Positions 27,042 through 37,086 of a stretch of 64,000 nucleotides of DNA are shown in pieces. The stretch covers positions 335,380 through 399,379 of the forward strand of contig NZ_CDBI01000014.1 of NCBI RefSeq assembly GCF_000820025.1, read 5' to 3'. A program made the position numbers and the translations under genes. Under the pieces are notes generated by a model. The model was not told the origin of the DNA. It did no database searches and saw only the letters and a program-made list of their open reading frames with translations. The DNA comes from Aeromonas popoffii (GTDB lineage: Bacteria > Pseudomonadota > Gammaproteobacteria > Enterobacterales > Aeromonadaceae). Within the stretch, counting starts at the first letter, position 1, and each line of letters begins with the position of its first letter.

Positions 27042-27497
27042 TCAGTTCAGCGCTTCAACTGGCTTAAAGGTATTCTCCACCAACGGCTTGGCATCCGCTT
27101 GCGGCACGTGGCACTGCAGACAGAAGTAGCGACGAGGCGAGACGTCACCCAGGGTCATGCCGTCACGGGTCTCGAAGTGAGTCGGACTGATCTTGGGGGC
27201 CTTCATGGCACTGGCGTTTTTAAAGCTGTGGCACGCCAAGCACTTGTTGACCTTGGTATCCACCTCGTAGTTGCGGATGTCGTGGGGGATCAGCGGTGGC
27301 TGGTGCATGTATTGACGATCATACGGGGCGCCATCCTTGCGAAAGTTTTTCAGCGGCGCGGCAGTGGCATCGGTCACCAGATCAGTGGCGCCACGCTCGG
27401 ACTTGAGCCCACCGGTACTGTTGGTGATCTCGGGGGCTGCTGCCATCAAGGTTCCCGCCATCAGGCAGGCCAGCATTGCTCCAATCAGCTTTTTCAT
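27042..27497 (-). CDS. napB: Diheme cytochrome c NapB, nitrate reductase small subunit
   Basis: A 151-residue periplasmic electron-transfer subunit with a Sec signal peptide ([20 protein letters not shown]) and two CxxCH heme sites, CLACH and CLQCH. HQPPLIPHDIRNYEV is the conserved distal heme-ligand region. It shares one base with the napH stop region and precedes napC. Length matches E. coli NapB (149). Confidence 0.97.
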   Translation of the reverse strand: MKKLIGAMLACLMAGTLMAAAPEITNSTGGLKSERGATDLVTDATAAPLKNFRKDGAPYDRQYMHQPPLIPHDIRNYEVDTKVNKCLACHSFKNASAMKAPKISPTHFETRDGMTLGDVSPRRYFCLQCHVPQADAKPLVENTFKPVEALN

Positions 27498-28372
27498 TAT
27501 TTTTTCTCCGACGTTTTTTCTGCCGTGACGGCAAAACCTACAGTGATTTCAAAAACTTGTTCCGCGCAGACATCGATGCAGCGGCCACAATTGGTACACT
27601 CCTGAGCCGCAATCAAGGGCCCGTGACCGCGCTTGGCACCGTGAACGGGGCCGCGCAGAATGGGACGCTCGGGACAGACCGCATAACAATCCATGCAGTT
27701 GCTACACCGCTCGCGCCCCTTGGCAGAAATCTTGATAAATCCGACCCGGTTGATCAGCGCATAGAAGGCCCCTACCGGACAGAGATGACCACACCAGCCC
27801 CGCTCCACCACAAAGAGGTCGAACAGGAAGATCGCCGCCAGCAGGGCCCAGCCCGCCCCCATACCAAACAGCAGACCGCGCAAGGTGAGCGAGACCGGAT
27901 TGATCAGCTCCCACACCAGCACGCCCGCGATGACCGGGGCCACCAGCACCATGGCCAGCAGCCAGTAGCGCGTATTGCGGTTGAACTGACCGTTGCCCTT
28001 GAGACCAAGCCGGGCCCTGGCCCAAGCGACGGCATCCGTGATGAGGTTGACCGGGCAGACCCAGGAGCAGAAGACCCGCCCCCCGACCAGCCAGTAACCC
28101 AGCAGCACTATGGACGCCCCCAGCCAGAGGGTGGTGATGGGCCAATGGCCCGCCGCCACCGACTGCAACAGCGTCAGGGGATCGGTCAGCGGCACCGTCT
28201 CCAGCAACAGCGAGCTGGAGAGGTTGCCTTTGAGGATCCAGATGCCCGCCAGCGGCCCCAGCAAAAACAGCCCGAGCACACTCAACTGACTCAGCCGACG
28301 CAGCAGCAGGAAGCGATGTGACCGCCACCAGCCAAGCTTCGCCCGCGCCTCGGCTCCCGGATAACGACTCAT
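27497..28372 (-). CDS. napH: Quinol dehydrogenase membrane component NapH
   Basis: A 291-residue inner-membrane protein with four transmembrane segments, two CxxxCP-type motifs on the cytoplasmic side ([16 protein letters not shown]), and two 4Fe-4S ferredoxin clusters near the C-terminus ([24 protein letters not shown]). With NapG it forms an alternative quinol-oxidising route to NapA. It overlaps napG by 4 bases. Confidence 0.96.
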   Translation of the reverse strand: MSRYPGAEARAKLGWWRSHRFLLLRRLSQLSVLGLFLLGPLAGIWILKGNLSSSLLLETVPLTDPLTLLQSVAAGHWPITTLWLGASIVLLGYWLVGGRVFCSWVCPVNLITDAVAWARARLGLKGNGQFNRNTRYWLLAMVLVAPVIAGVLVWELINPVSLTLRGLLFGMGAGWALLAAIFLFDLFVVERGWCGHLCPVGAFYALINRVGFIKISAKGRERCSNCMDCYAVCPERPILRGPVHGAKRGHGPLIAAQECTNCGRCIDVCAEQVFEITVGFAVTAEKTSEKK

Positions 28373-29103
28373 AACCCCTCCGGCTTGCGGGTGGGCAGAG
28401 TGAGCCGCTCACCGATCAGCGACTTGCCCGCCTTGGCCTTCTCTTCCCAGCCGAGCCGGTAGTGATGACCCAGTTCACCTTTGGCGAGCTGGCGGGGCAC
28501 CACCTTGATGGCAGACTCCTCCAGCACGCAGGCGTGCTCGCACTTGCCGCAGCCGGTGCAGGCATCGCTGTGTACCGTGGGCAGAAACATGGCGTGCTTG
28601 CCGGTGCGCTGGTTATGCTGCAAATCAAGGGTGATCGCCTTGTCAATCAAGGGGCAGACCCGATAACAGACATCGCAGCGCAGGCCCAGATAGTTGAGGC
28701 AGGTCTCGTGATCGATGAGCACTGCCACCCCCATCCGCACCTGATCGATATCGGTCATCTGCTGATCCAGCGCCCCGCTCGGGCAAGCCACCACACACGG
28801 GATGTCGTCACACATCTCGCACGGCACGGCGCGCGCCTTGAAGTAAGGTGTGCCGGTGGTCACCGGATCAAACAGCCGGGCAAGCTTGAGGGTGTCGTAG
28901 GGGCAGGCCTGGGCGCAGAGCCCACAGCGCACGCAGGCGCTGAGAAACTCAGCCTCGTCGAGCGCAGCAGGGGGACGCAGCGCCTGGGCAGGCAGCGCTT
29001 GTGCCTGCTGGCGAGCCACCCCACCGAGCCCCACGCCAAGCAGGCCCACACCGCAGGCCCCTTTAGCCATGTCGGCCAGAAACTGGCGACGACTACGACT
29101 CAT
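28369..29103 (-). CDS. napG: Ferredoxin-type protein NapG
   Basis: A 244-residue periplasmic iron-sulfur protein with a twin-arginine signal ([17 protein letters not shown]) and four 4Fe-4S motifs ([46 protein letters not shown]). It partners with NapH in electron supply. It is 17 bases after napA. Confidence 0.96.
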   Translation of the reverse strand: MSRSRRQFLADMAKGACGVGLLGVGLGGVARQQAQALPAQALRPPAALDEAEFLSACVRCGLCAQACPYDTLKLARLFDPVTTGTPYFKARAVPCEMCDDIPCVVACPSGALDQQMTDIDQVRMGVAVLIDHETCLNYLGLRCDVCYRVCPLIDKAITLDLQHNQRTGKHAMFLPTVHSDACTGCGKCEHACVLEESAIKVVPRQLAKGELGHHYRLGWEEKAKAGKSLIGERLTLPTRKPEGL

Positions 29104-29119
29104 CTCTCGCTCCCCCGCC

Positions 29120-31609
29120 TTATGCCTTGACGACCTTGACGGCGCACTTCTTGTAATCCGTCTCTTTGGAGAGCGGATCGGTGGCGTCCAGGGTCAGCTT
29201 GTTAACCAGCTGGCTGGCGTCAAAGAAGGGCATGAACACCAGCCCCTTGGGCGGACGGTTGCGGCCGCGGGTCTCAACCCGGGTCTTCACCTCGCCACGG
29301 CGGGAGGAGACAATCACCTCTTCGCCACGACGTACGCCACGGGCCTTGGCATCGTCCGGGTGCATGAACAGCACCGCATCCGGGAAGGCGCGATAGAGCT
29401 CGGGCACCCGACGGGTCATGGTGCCCGTGTGCCAGTGCTCCAGCACCCGACCTGTGGAGAGCCACAAATCGAACTCTTGATCCGGTGACTCGGCAGCGGG
29501 CTCAAACGGCAGAGCGAAGATGACCGCCTTGCCATCGGGCTTGCCATAGAAGCGCACCCCCTCGCCCGCTTTGACATAAGGGTCGAACCCTTCGCGGTAG
29601 CGCCACAGGGTCTCCTTGCCATCGACGACCGGCCAGCGCAGACCGCGCGCTTCGTGGTACTGATCGAACGGCGCCAAATCGTGACCATGGCCGCGACCGA
29701 AGGTGGCGTACTCCTCGAACAGCCCCTTCTGGACGTAGAAGCCGAAGTGATCCGCTTCGTCGTTGAGCACGCCCTTGCTCTGCTCTTTCGGGAACTGATC
29801 GACCTGACCGTTGGCATAAAGCACATCAAACAGGGTCTTGCCCTTTACTTCCGGCATCTTGGCGATGAGCTCGCTTGGCCATACCTCTTCCACCTTGAAG
29901 CGCTTGGAAAACTCCATCAATTGCCACAAATCGGACTTGGCCCCTTCCGGCGCCTTCACCTGCTGGTGCCAGAACTGGGTGCGGCGCTCGGCGTTGCCGT
30001 AAGCCCCCTCTTTCTCCACCCACATGGCGGTGGGCAGGATGAGGTCAGCGGCCTGGGCGGTGACGGTCGGGTATGGGTCGGAGACCACGATGAAGTTGCG
30101 CGGATCGCGGTAGCCAGGCAAGCGATCAGCATTCATGTTGGGACCGGCCTGCATGTTGTTGTTGCACATCACCCAGTAGGCATTGAGCTTGCCATCTTTG
30201 AGCATGCGATCTTGCAGCACGGCGTGGAAACCCACCTTGTCGGGAATGGTGCCTTCCGGCAGTTTCCAGATCTTCTCGGCAATGGCACGATGCTTGGGAT
30301 CGGTCACCACCATGTCGGCTGGCAGACGGTGGGCAAAGGTGCCCACTTCGCGCGCGGTACCGCAGGCGGAGGGCTGACCTGTCAGGGAGAAAGGACCATT
30401 ACCCGGCTCGGAAATCTTGCCGGTGAGCAGGTGGATGTTGTAACAGAGGTTGTTGGCCCAGACACCGCGGGTATGCTGGTTGAAGCCCATGGTCCAGTAG
30501 GAGACCACCTTCTTGCTCGGGTCAGCATAGATCTTGGCCAGTTTCTCCAGCTTCTCTTTGGAGACGCCGGAGAGCTTGGAGACCGACTCCACATCGTAGT
30601 CTGCCACGAACTTGGCAAACGCCTCGAAGGTCATCGGAGTGGCGTCACCGCTGTCCGGGTTCTTCGCTTTCTGCTGCAGCGGATCAGTCGGGCGCAGGCC
30701 GTAACCGATGTCGGTGACCCCCTTCTTGAACACTGTGTGCTTGTTGACGAAGTCCCAGTTCACCTTGTCGTTCTGGATGATGTAGTTGGCGACATAGTTG
30801 AGGATCGCCAGATCGGTCTGCGGGGTGAACACCATGCCGTTGTCCGCCAGCTCGAAGCTGCGGTGCTCGAAGGTGGAGAGCACATGCACCTGCACATCCG
30901 GGTTGGAGAGGCGGCGATCAGACATCCGCGACCAGAGGATGGGGTGCATCTCGGCCATGTTGGAGCCCCACAGCACGAAGGCATCGGCCTGCTCTATGTC
31001 GTCGTAGCAGCCCATCGGCTCATCCATACCGAAGGTGCGCATGAAACCAACCACGGCCGAGGCCATGCAGTGACGGGCATTGGGATCCAGATTGTTGGTC
31101 CGCAAACCCGCCTTCATCAGCTTGGCCGCGGCATAGCCTTCCCACACAGTCCACTGGCCAGAGCCAAACATGCCGACGGCGGTCGGCCCCTTCTCTTTCA
31201 GGGTCGCCTTGAACTTCTCGGCCATGATGTCGAATGCCTGATCCCAGCTGATGGGAGCAAAGTCGCCATCCTTGTCGAACTGGCCGTTCTTCATCCGCAG
31301 CATGGGCTGGGTCAGCCTGTCCTGGCCATACATGATCTTGGACAGGAAGTAGCCCTTGATGCAGTTCAGGCCACGGTTGACCGGCGCATCGGGATCGCCC
31401 TGGGTCGCCACGACGCGCCCATTCTGGGAGCCCACCAGCACGGAACAGCCGGTACCGCAGAAGCGGCACGGAGCCTTGTCCCAGGTGATGGCGGTCTTGT
31501 CGGTGCTGGTGATCAGGTTGGCCGCCAGCGCTGGGGCACTGACACCGGCCACGGCAGCGGCAGCAGCCACCGCATTGGCCTTCATAAAGTCGCGTCGATT
31601 CAGCTTCAT
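29120..31609 (-). CDS. napA: Periplasmic nitrate reductase catalytic subunit NapA
   Basis: An 829-residue Mo-bisMGD enzyme that reduces nitrate to nitrite. A twin-arginine signal ([15 protein letters not shown]) directs the folded enzyme to the periplasm; the N-terminal 4Fe-4S cluster is [13 protein letters not shown] with a later Cys in [10 protein letters not shown]. Start at 31609 follows GAGGAAATGTC. Length matches E. coli NapA (828). It depends on the molybdenum cofactor genes that flank this operon. A degenerate napD tail array occupies the napD-napA gap. Confidence 0.98.
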   Translation of the reverse strand: MKLNRRDFMKANAVAAAAAVAGVSAPALAANLITSTDKTAITWDKAPCRFCGTGCSVLVGSQNGRVVATQGDPDAPVNRGLNCIKGYFLSKIMYGQDRLTQPMLRMKNGQFDKDGDFAPISWDQAFDIMAEKFKATLKEKGPTAVGMFGSGQWTVWEGYAAAKLMKAGLRTNNLDPNARHCMASAVVGFMRTFGMDEPMGCYDDIEQADAFVLWGSNMAEMHPILWSRMSDRRLSNPDVQVHVLSTFEHRSFELADNGMVFTPQTDLAILNYVANYIIQNDKVNWDFVNKHTVFKKGVTDIGYGLRPTDPLQQKAKNPDSGDATPMTFEAFAKFVADYDVESVSKLSGVSKEKLEKLAKIYADPSKKVVSYWTMGFNQHTRGVWANNLCYNIHLLTGKISEPGNGPFSLTGQPSACGTAREVGTFAHRLPADMVVTDPKHRAIAEKIWKLPEGTIPDKVGFHAVLQDRMLKDGKLNAYWVMCNNNMQAGPNMNADRLPGYRDPRNFIVVSDPYPTVTAQAADLILPTAMWVEKEGAYGNAERRTQFWHQQVKAPEGAKSDLWQLMEFSKRFKVEEVWPSELIAKMPEVKGKTLFDVLYANGQVDQFPKEQSKGVLNDEADHFGFYVQKGLFEEYATFGRGHGHDLAPFDQYHEARGLRWPVVDGKETLWRYREGFDPYVKAGEGVRFYGKPDGKAVIFALPFEPAAESPDQEFDLWLSTGRVLEHWHTGTMTRRVPELYRAFPDAVLFMHPDDAKARGVRRGEEVIVSSRRGEVKTRVETRGRNRPPKGLVFMPFFDASQLVNKLTLDATDPLSKETDYKKCAVKVVKA

Positions 31610-31620
31610 GACATTTCCTC

Positions 31621-31918
31621 GCATTGCTTAATCACATCAATGACAGCCATTGTGACGAGCCGCTCTGGCTCAGCCTCATGGCGCTTTATTCTTTGCATTC
31701 GACATCAAGCTCATCGAACTGGTGGTAAATCAGGGCGGCGGACAACACGCCCGGCATGGCATTGATCGCATCTATGGCTGCCATCATACGGAGTCCCGCT
31801 GGCTCAGCTTCATGGCGCTTTATTCTTTGCATTCAACATCAAACTCATCGAACTGGTGGTAAATCAGGGCGGCGGACAACACACCCGGCATGGCATTGAT
31901 CGCATCTATGGCTGCCAT
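31621..31918 (-). repeat. Tandem array of napD 3'-end copies
   Basis: The segment 31799-31918 (the intact napD 3' end plus 21 bases of trailer) is repeated at 31665-31784, period 134 bp, with only four mismatches in 120, all transitions. A third, much more diverged piece follows near 31622-31653, reading [10 protein letters not shown] against MAAIDAINAM. So the napD-napA gap consists almost entirely of decayed napD ends. Confidence 0.85.
31686..31787 (-). pseudogene. Truncated second napD copy
   Basis: An open frame reading MMAAIDAINAMPGVLSAAL and on to DELDVECKE, which reproduces the last 33 codons of napD with one amino-acid change (F to L). It lacks the N-terminal half that binds the NapA signal peptide, and no ribosome site precedes it, so it is unlikely to be functional. 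Confidence 0.75.
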
Positions 31919-32083
31919 GATGGGTCGCTGGCTGGGCCCTTCCAGGGTCACCACCAGCTTGCCGGTCTCACTGACGGCGTGGATCTCGGCCCCTTCAAGG
32001 GCACCAATCTGCTCGGCGAGCTGATGGCGCAAGGGGGGCTGGGTCAGCACCACCAGGCTCGATACATGGAACTCTTGGTTCAT
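31820..32083 (-). CDS. napD: NapA signal-peptide chaperone NapD
   Basis: An 87-residue cytoplasmic chaperone that binds the twin-arginine signal of NapA and holds back export until cofactor loading. HVSSLVVLTQPPLRHQLAEQI and VLSAALIYHQFDE are the family ferredoxin-like fold segments. Two in-frame starts each have a ribosome site: ATG at 32083 after GGAGCCAAA, and ATG at 32116 after GGAGTCAGA. The first fits the E. coli length (87). The second looks like a duplicated start. Confidence 0.93.
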   Translation of the reverse strand: MNQEFHVSSLVVLTQPPLRHQLAEQIGALEGAEIHAVSETGKLVVTLEGPSQRPIMAAIDAINAMPGVLSAALIYHQFDEFDVECKE

Positions 32084-32112
32084 TTTGGCTCCTGTGTCAC
32101 ACGATTCCTGAC

Positions 32113-32655
32113 TCATTCTGACTCCTGCTTGAGGGTGGGCTGGCCCGCACCACCAGATGTGGCACCTCGCCCATCGACCTTGATACTGCCAACCGGACAG
32201 TCCCGCACGCAGGCGCCGCAGCCGTTACAGCGATCCGGCTCGACCGTCGGGGTGGGCACGCGCCCCAGCTGCGGAATAAAGCGAATGGCATTGGGCTCGC
32301 AGCTGTCCTGACAGCGCTGGCAGAACACCTGACCAGTGGCCAGACAGTTGGCCTCGATATGGGCCTTGTAGTGCCAGGGAGACTCGCTTGTCGGGCGAAA
32401 TAGCGGCACCTTGCAGGCCGAGACACACTCGGCGCAGAAGGTGCACTCGCCACGCTGGAAATCGACCACCGGAAAACCACCCTCGCCAATCACCAGGATC
32501 TGCTCAGGGCAGGCGGCCAGGCAGTCACCACAACGGGTGCAGTCAGCGACAAATGCCGACCAGTTGACTGACCAGGGCAACTGCACCGGCGGTTCGGCGG
32601 TTCTCAGTCGTCCCCGAAACAGGCCACGGCGGGCAAGATCGATCTCATCCGGCAT
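32113..32655 (-). CDS. napF: Ferredoxin-type protein NapF
   Basis: A 180-residue cytoplasmic protein with three 4Fe-4S motifs (CTRCGDCLAACP, CTFCAECVSACK, and CNGCGACVRDCP) plus a CQRCQDSCEP variant. NapF interacts with NapA precursor during iron-sulfur maturation. Start at 32655 follows CAGGAGTCAAT. It is first in napFDAGHBC, the E. coli order. Its stop overlaps a duplicated napD start (ATGA). Confidence 0.95.
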   Translation of the reverse strand: MPDEIDLARRGLFRGRLRTAEPPVQLPWSVNWSAFVADCTRCGDCLAACPEQILVIGEGGFPVVDFQRGECTFCAECVSACKVPLFRPTSESPWHYKAHIEANCLATGQVFCQRCQDSCEPNAIRFIPQLGRVPTPTVEPDRCNGCGACVRDCPVGSIKVDGRGATSGGAGQPTLKQESE

Positions 32656-32823
32656 ATTGACTCCTGTTATGGTGAGGAAGGGTGCAGCTCGAGTCCATGA
32701 TTGGCATTTGTGATACCAATTATAAAAGTGGGGGTATATTGCGGTCCTGACACGGTCAGGGATATACCACCAGGGAGATAAACAGGGGGGAGACTTGCGC
32801 CAGATCAAAGCCTTGCAGCGCAA
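32656..32823 (-). promoter_or_regulatory. nap operon promoter with FNR-like box
   Basis: TTGCG CCAG ATCAA at 32795-32808 matches the FNR/ANR consensus TTGAT-N4-ATCAA in 8 of 10 positions. A -10-like TATATC lies at 32761-32766 on the minus strand, placing the FNR box at an activating distance of about -45. A TACCCCC heptamer, similar to NarL/NarP half-sites, occurs near 32731 on the minus strand. FNR and NarP control of nap is known in enterics; here it is predicted. Confidence 0.5.
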
Positions 32824-32824
32824 T

Positions 32825-32856
32825 AAAAATGGAGGTATCGGTTAAAATACCTCCAT
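32825..32856 (-). terminator. Terminator after moaA
   Basis: On the minus strand ATGGAGGTAT pairs perfectly with ATACCTCCAT over an 8-base loop, followed by TTTTTATTG. It sits between the moaA stop (32895) and the nap promoter. Confidence 0.85.
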
Positions 32857-32894
32857 GTGAGGATTGCTATTTAATCGTTGGCGATTTTTTGTGG

Positions 32895-33890
32895 TTAGCC
32901 GCCGATAGAGGCGAGATGAGGGGTCATGCCAGCATTCCCCTCATGGAGGCGGTGGGTGGCACTCTTGCCCGCCAGCGCGGCACGAATGCGTTGTTGCAGC
33001 GCATCCTGCTGGTTGTCTGCCGCCAGCAAGTCTCGCAGCGCCACCCCGTTGTCACCGAACAGGCAGAGATGCAGCTTGCCTGCGGAGGAGACCCGCAGCC
33101 GGTTGCAACCGGCACAGAAATCCTTGCTGTAAGGCATGATGAGACCAACCCTACCCTGCGAGCCGGGGTGCATGAAGACCTGCGCCGGGCCATCATCCTT
33201 GCCCCGCAACTGCTGCGCCCAGCCGCTCTCCAGCAGGCGCCGCTTGATCTGCTCGCCGCTCACATGGTGGTCGCGAAACAGGGTATCCATCTCGCCGGTC
33301 TGCATCAGCTCGATAAAGCGCAGCTCAATCGGCTTGTGTTTGATCCAGCCGAGAAAAGCATCCAGCTGGTGGTCGTTGAGCCCCTTGAGCAGCACCGCAT
33401 TGATCTTCACCGATTTGAAACCGGCGGCCAGCGCCGCTGCGATCCCCTCCATCACCTCTACCAGCTTGTTCTCACCGGTGATCTGGTGAAACTGGCGCGG
33501 GTCGAGACTGTCGACACTGACATTGAGGGCGGTGAGACCCGCATCGAACCACGCCTGGGCACGCTCTTTCAAACGGTAGCCATTGGTGGTCATGGCCACC
33601 TTCTCTATGCCTGGGGTATTGGCCACCGTCTCTATGATGGCGGTAAAATCCCGGCGCAGGGAAGGCTCACCCCCGGTCAGGCGCACCTTGCGGGTGCCCA
33701 TGGCGGCGAAGCCTGAGACAATGCGGCGGATCTCGTCCAAAGAGAGAAACGCATTGCGCCCCTCTTTGCTCCCTTCCGGGGGACGATAGCCATCGGGCAA
33801 ACAGTAGGTACAACGAAAATTGCACACATCGGTGACCGACAGGCGCAAATAGTAAAAACGACGGGAAAAACCATCTTGCAGTGGCAACAT
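32895..33890 (-). CDS. moaA: GTP 3',8-cyclase MoaA
   Basis: A 331-residue radical-SAM enzyme that starts molybdopterin synthesis from GTP. The N-terminal cluster motif CNFRCTYC (about 27-34), the substrate-binding C-terminal cluster [19 protein letters not shown], and the C-terminal Gly-Gly are intact. Start at 33890 follows GGAAAGGTGTTT; upstream in-frame codons are leader. It is separate from moaBCDE and preceded by a Moco riboswitch, so it is likely the feedback-controlled step. Confidence 0.97.
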   Translation of the reverse strand: MLPLQDGFSRRFYYLRLSVTDVCNFRCTYCLPDGYRPPEGSKEGRNAFLSLDEIRRIVSGFAAMGTRKVRLTGGEPSLRRDFTAIIETVANTPGIEKVAMTTNGYRLKERAQAWFDAGLTALNVSVDSLDPRQFHQITGENKLVEVMEGIAAALAAGFKSVKINAVLLKGLNDHQLDAFLGWIKHKPIELRFIELMQTGEMDTLFRDHHVSGEQIKRRLLESGWAQQLRGKDDGPAQVFMHPGSQGRVGLIMPYSKDFCAGCNRLRVSSAGKLHLCLFGDNGVALRDLLAADNQQDALQQRIRAALAGKSATHRLHEGNAGMTPHLASIGG

Positions 33891-33894
33891 AAAC

Positions 33895-33990
33895 ACCTTT
33901 CCAAATACGGGAGGCCAGGGCATTTCTTTCCTGACCCTTTCAGCTCGAACATCGGCTGACGGCGGTTTTCCCCTATCGCAAGGACTTAGG
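33895..33990 (-). ncRNA. Molybdenum cofactor (Moco) riboswitch upstream of moaA
   Basis: The leader next to the start carries GGAAAGAAATG, a stem of CCAGG-type flanks, then GCCTCCCGTAT and TGGAAAGGTG. This closely matches the E. coli moaA leader that I recall, which has GGAAGAAATG, GCCTCCCGTAT and TGGAAAGGTG at the same positions relative to the ATG. In that RNA, Moco binding blocks moaA translation. The upstream boundary is approximate. Confidence 0.8.
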
Positions 33991-34096
33991 CAAAACAGCT
34001 CGGAGTTCATCTAGTTTTTCGATGCTAGCACAAGTTGGAGTACACTCCCATGCTACTTTGTGGGGTCATTGTCTGATGCGAAGGAAGACGATCGGG

Positions 34097-35809
34097 ATGG
34101 AAAAGTGGTTCAAAGTGCATTCGGTCAGCAGCGCCATCGGACGCTCCATGGTACTCATCCTGTTCATGGCGAGCCTGATCGCCTTGGTGGCCATGGTGAC
34201 CCTGTTCTACTCGGTGCCCGATGCCAAGGCGATCAACCTGTCGGGTTCGCTGCGGATGCAGGCCTACCGCATGGCCTACGAGATAGAGCAGGGCCAACCA
34301 GTGCTGGGACGGCTCGATCAATTTGAACAGACGCTGCATGCCGCCGAGTTGCAAGAGACCCAGCGCTGGATCACCCCCGCCTCCCTGCGCCGTACCTATG
34401 GCGAGGTGTTGCTGCAATGGCAGGTGATGCGCGAGCACATCGAGAATGCCACCCCCAGACGCTACACCGACAACACGGAGCAGTTTGTGGCGGCCATCGA
34501 CGACTTCGTCAACCAGATGCAGTACCACGTGGAGTTCAAGGTGCGCATGCTGGCGCTGGCGGAAGGGCTGGGGCTGCTCTCCATCATCACCATCGCCTGG
34601 TTTACCGTGCGGTTTACCCGCCAGCAGGTGGTGGCACCGCTCAACCAGCTGGTCTATTGCGCCCGCCAGATCCAGCGCCAGGAGTTCGATCTCACCCTGC
34701 CCCCCCATTGCGAGAACGAGCTGGGGGAGTTGTCCGGTGCCTTCGTCACCATGGCCGATGAGCTGGGCAAACTCTATCGGGAGCTGGAGAGCAAGGTGGA
34801 AGAGAAGACCGCCAAGCTACAGCAGGCCAACGACACCCTCTCCTTCCTCTACAGCACCGCCCAGAAGCTGCATGCGGCGCCACTGAGTCGGCGCACCCTG
34901 CTCAAGCTACTGGAGCGGGCCGCGGCCCATCAGCACATAGACCACATACGGCTGACCCGCTTCGAACACAATGCCATGCCGGACTACATCACGGGGCGCA
35001 AGGGTTGGCCGGGCGATCTCGACTCTATGGTGAGCTTTCATCTGCAGATGGATGAGCAGGAGTACGGCCGGCTTGACGTGATCAGCAGCCACCCCATAGA
35101 CGAGCGGCTGATGAAGAACTTCTCCATGCTGCTGGCCCAGGTGCTGCACAAGGATCAGACGCTGTTGCAACATCAGCGACTGCTGCTGATGGAAGAGCGG
35201 GCCGTCATCGCCCGCGAGCTGCATGACTCGCTGGCCCAGGCGCTCTCCTATCTCAAGATTCAGTCCACCCTGCTCAAACGTGCCTTCGCCAAGGGGGAAT
35301 CCGGCAAGACAGAAGCCGCCATGCAGCAGATCGACGAGGGGCTCAGCAGCGCTTACACCCAGCTGCGTGAACTGCTCGGCACCTTCCGTCTCAGTATCGG
35401 CGACGCCAATCTGGGGGAAGCCATCAGGGTCATGCTGGAACAGCTCAAGCCACAGACCCAGGCCGAAATAGGGCTCCATTACGGCCTGACCGATACGGAT
35501 CTGGAGGCGGGCCAACATATCCATATTCTGCAGCTGATCCGTGAGGCAGTGCTCAACGCCATCAAACATGCCAACGCACAAGTGATTGCTGTTAGCTGTG
35601 AGACGCTCGCCAATGGTAACATTCAGGTTCAGATTTCAGATGACGGTGTGGGAATAGGGATCGCAAGTTCGGCGGTCAACCACTATGGCCTTAGCATCAT
35701 GAATGAGCGCGCCAGCAAGTTGCATGGTCTGCTGACCATCAGCGAGCAGCCGCCCAGAGGCACCTGCGTACATCTGACCTTTCCCACCAGCCTAACAAGA
35801 GATGCCTGA
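34097..35809 (+). CDS. narQ: Nitrate/nitrite sensor histidine kinase NarQ
   Basis: A 570-residue membrane sensor kinase (E. coli NarQ 566). Two transmembrane helices (SMVLILFMASLIALVAMVTL; LLSIITIAWFTV) flank a periplasmic sensor whose P-box INLSGSLRMQAYRMAYE binds nitrate. HAMP, a GAF-like linker, the H-box ARELHDSLAQALSYLK with the phosphorylated His, and an N/G-box ATPase (HANAQV, DDGVGI) follow. Start at 34097 aligns with the NarQ N-terminus; ATG 34076 is possible. It overlaps narP. Confidence 0.94.
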   Translation: MEKWFKVHSVSSAIGRSMVLILFMASLIALVAMVTLFYSVPDAKAINLSGSLRMQAYRMAYEIEQGQPVLGRLDQFEQTLHAAELQETQRWITPASLRRTYGEVLLQWQVMREHIENATPRRYTDNTEQFVAAIDDFVNQMQYHVEFKVRMLALAEGLGLLSIITIAWFTVRFTRQQVVAPLNQLVYCARQIQRQEFDLTLPPHCENELGELSGAFVTMADELGKLYRELESKVEEKTAKLQQANDTLSFLYSTAQKLHAAPLSRRTLLKLLERAAAHQHIDHIRLTRFEHNAMPDYITGRKGWPGDLDSMVSFHLQMDEQEYGRLDVISSHPIDERLMKNFSMLLAQVLHKDQTLLQHQRLLLMEERAVIARELHDSLAQALSYLKIQSTLLKRAFAKGESGKTEAAMQQIDEGLSSAYTQLRELLGTFRLSIGDANLGEAIRVMLEQLKPQTQAEIGLHYGLTDTDLEAGQHIHILQLIREAVLNAIKHANAQVIAVSCETLANGNIQVQISDDGVGIGIASSAVNHYGLSIMNERASKLHGLLTISEQPPRGTCVHLTFPTSLTRDA

Positions 35810-36447
35810 TGGACGAGATGAAATATAGTGTTCTGGTCGTGGATGACCATCCCCTCATGCGCAAAGGGATTGTGCAACTGCTGGCCCTGGAAGAGAACAT
35901 AGAGGTGGTCGGTGAGGCGTCCAACGGCACCGACGCCGTCGCCATGGCCAAGGAGTCAGAACCGGACCTGATCCTGCTCGACCTCAACATGAAAGGCCTC
36001 TCCGGTCTGGATACTCTCAAGGCGCTACGCACCGAAGAGGTTACCTCACGGGTGGTGATCCTGACCGTCTCGGACGCCCGCCAGGACGTGGTCGCCCTGC
36101 TCAAGGCCGGCGCCGATGGCTATCTGCTCAAGGATACCGAGCCAGAGATGCTACTCGCCCAGCTGGCGGACGTGATGACCGGCAAGCAGATCCTGAGCGA
36201 GCCGCTGCGCCCCTACCTCGAGAACATCTACGAGCTGGACCATCTGCAACAGAAGCTGGAGAGCTTGACCCGTCGCGAGATGCAAATTCTGCGCGAGATT
36301 GCGAAGGGCCTCTCCAACAAACAGGTCGCCTCCGTACTGCATATCTCCGAGGGTACGGTCAAGGTTCACGTGAAAAGCCTGCTGAAGAAACTCGAGGCCC
36401 AGAGCCGCGTGGAAGCGGCCGTCATGTACCTGGAACAGCGCAAATAA
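35809..36447 (+). CDS. narP: Nitrate/nitrite response regulator NarP
   Basis: A 212-residue NarL-family regulator: receiver with VVDDHPLMRKG acidic pocket and phosphoacceptor Asp in LILLDLNMKG, conserved Lys in YLLKDTEP, and a LuxR-type HTH (LTRREMQILREIAKGLSNKQ). Its ATG overlaps the narQ stop (TGATGG), so narQP is one unit. Its nearest target is the nap operon 3 kb away. NarP rather than NarL is favoured because only nap, not narGHJI, is in the neighbourhood. Confidence 0.92.
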   Translation: MDEMKYSVLVVDDHPLMRKGIVQLLALEENIEVVGEASNGTDAVAMAKESEPDLILLDLNMKGLSGLDTLKALRTEEVTSRVVILTVSDARQDVVALLKAGADGYLLKDTEPEMLLAQLADVMTGKQILSEPLRPYLENIYELDHLQQKLESLTRREMQILREIAKGLSNKQVASVLHISEGTVKVHVKSLLKKLEAQSRVEAAVMYLEQRK

Positions 36448-36570
36448 CCCGCTTTCCCTCTCAAGGCGCTGCAGTTCTGCTCTGCATGCCGGGAGAGATG
36501 CTCAACGCATGCAACAACAAGAGTCTTGTTTCGTTCTATATCCATGCCTTGACCAAATTGAGAAAAAACC

Positions 36571-36600
36571 AAAGCCCCGCATCGTCGGGGCTTTCCTTAT
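36571..36600 (+). terminator. Terminator after narP
   Basis: AAAGCCCCG, loop CATCGT, CGGGGCTTT, then CCTTATTT. It lies 124 bases past narP. Confidence 0.75.
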
Positions 36601-37086
36601 TTGCACGGACCTCGGCCGGCCCGAGACTGCCGCGCCCCCCTTTGTATCTACAACAAGCAAGACGGGCGGCCCGCACAATCCCGCTTGTATGGAAAGGGTA
36701 TTCACCCACCGACTCACCGCATCGCCATAGCAGCGACACACTTCTATCTGCCCGTCCTCAAACCGCCGCGCCAAGGGCAAGGCATAGCGCCATCAGCTAC
36801 GTCTCTACCGTTCTCTCACCATGCGCATTTTGCGCTTGGCTCTTTGCAAGATGCGATGCGCTTCAATTCAGGACGCGAAGAGAGCAGGAGCCAAGTAACA
36901 AGAAACCGGCCGTATTCAGCTGACTACGGGATCGCCACCACAGAAAAAATAAAAACATAACCAGCTGATTATTAATAGATTTTTTCTCATTCCGGATGGC
37001 TGACGCCCCTATTCTGGGGCTTTTTTTATCCTCTGGCATAGTCGCTGCATTGTCCTAGTCAGACACTACTCAATGGAGGACGGAAC
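36601..37086 (+). other. 486-bp interval with a second terminator
   Basis: No supported gene. GCCCC TATTCT GGGGC followed by seven T at 37005-37027 is an intrinsic terminator for plus-strand RNA, but narP is already terminated at 36571. Either it backs that one up or ends a separate short RNA starting within 36700-36950. The ribosome site and start of the LON-domain gene follow. Confidence 0.4.

Noticed and set aside
29654..31765. A 703-residue plus-strand frame opposite napA
   Set aside because: Antisense shadow of napA; composition is abnormal and no start signal is present.
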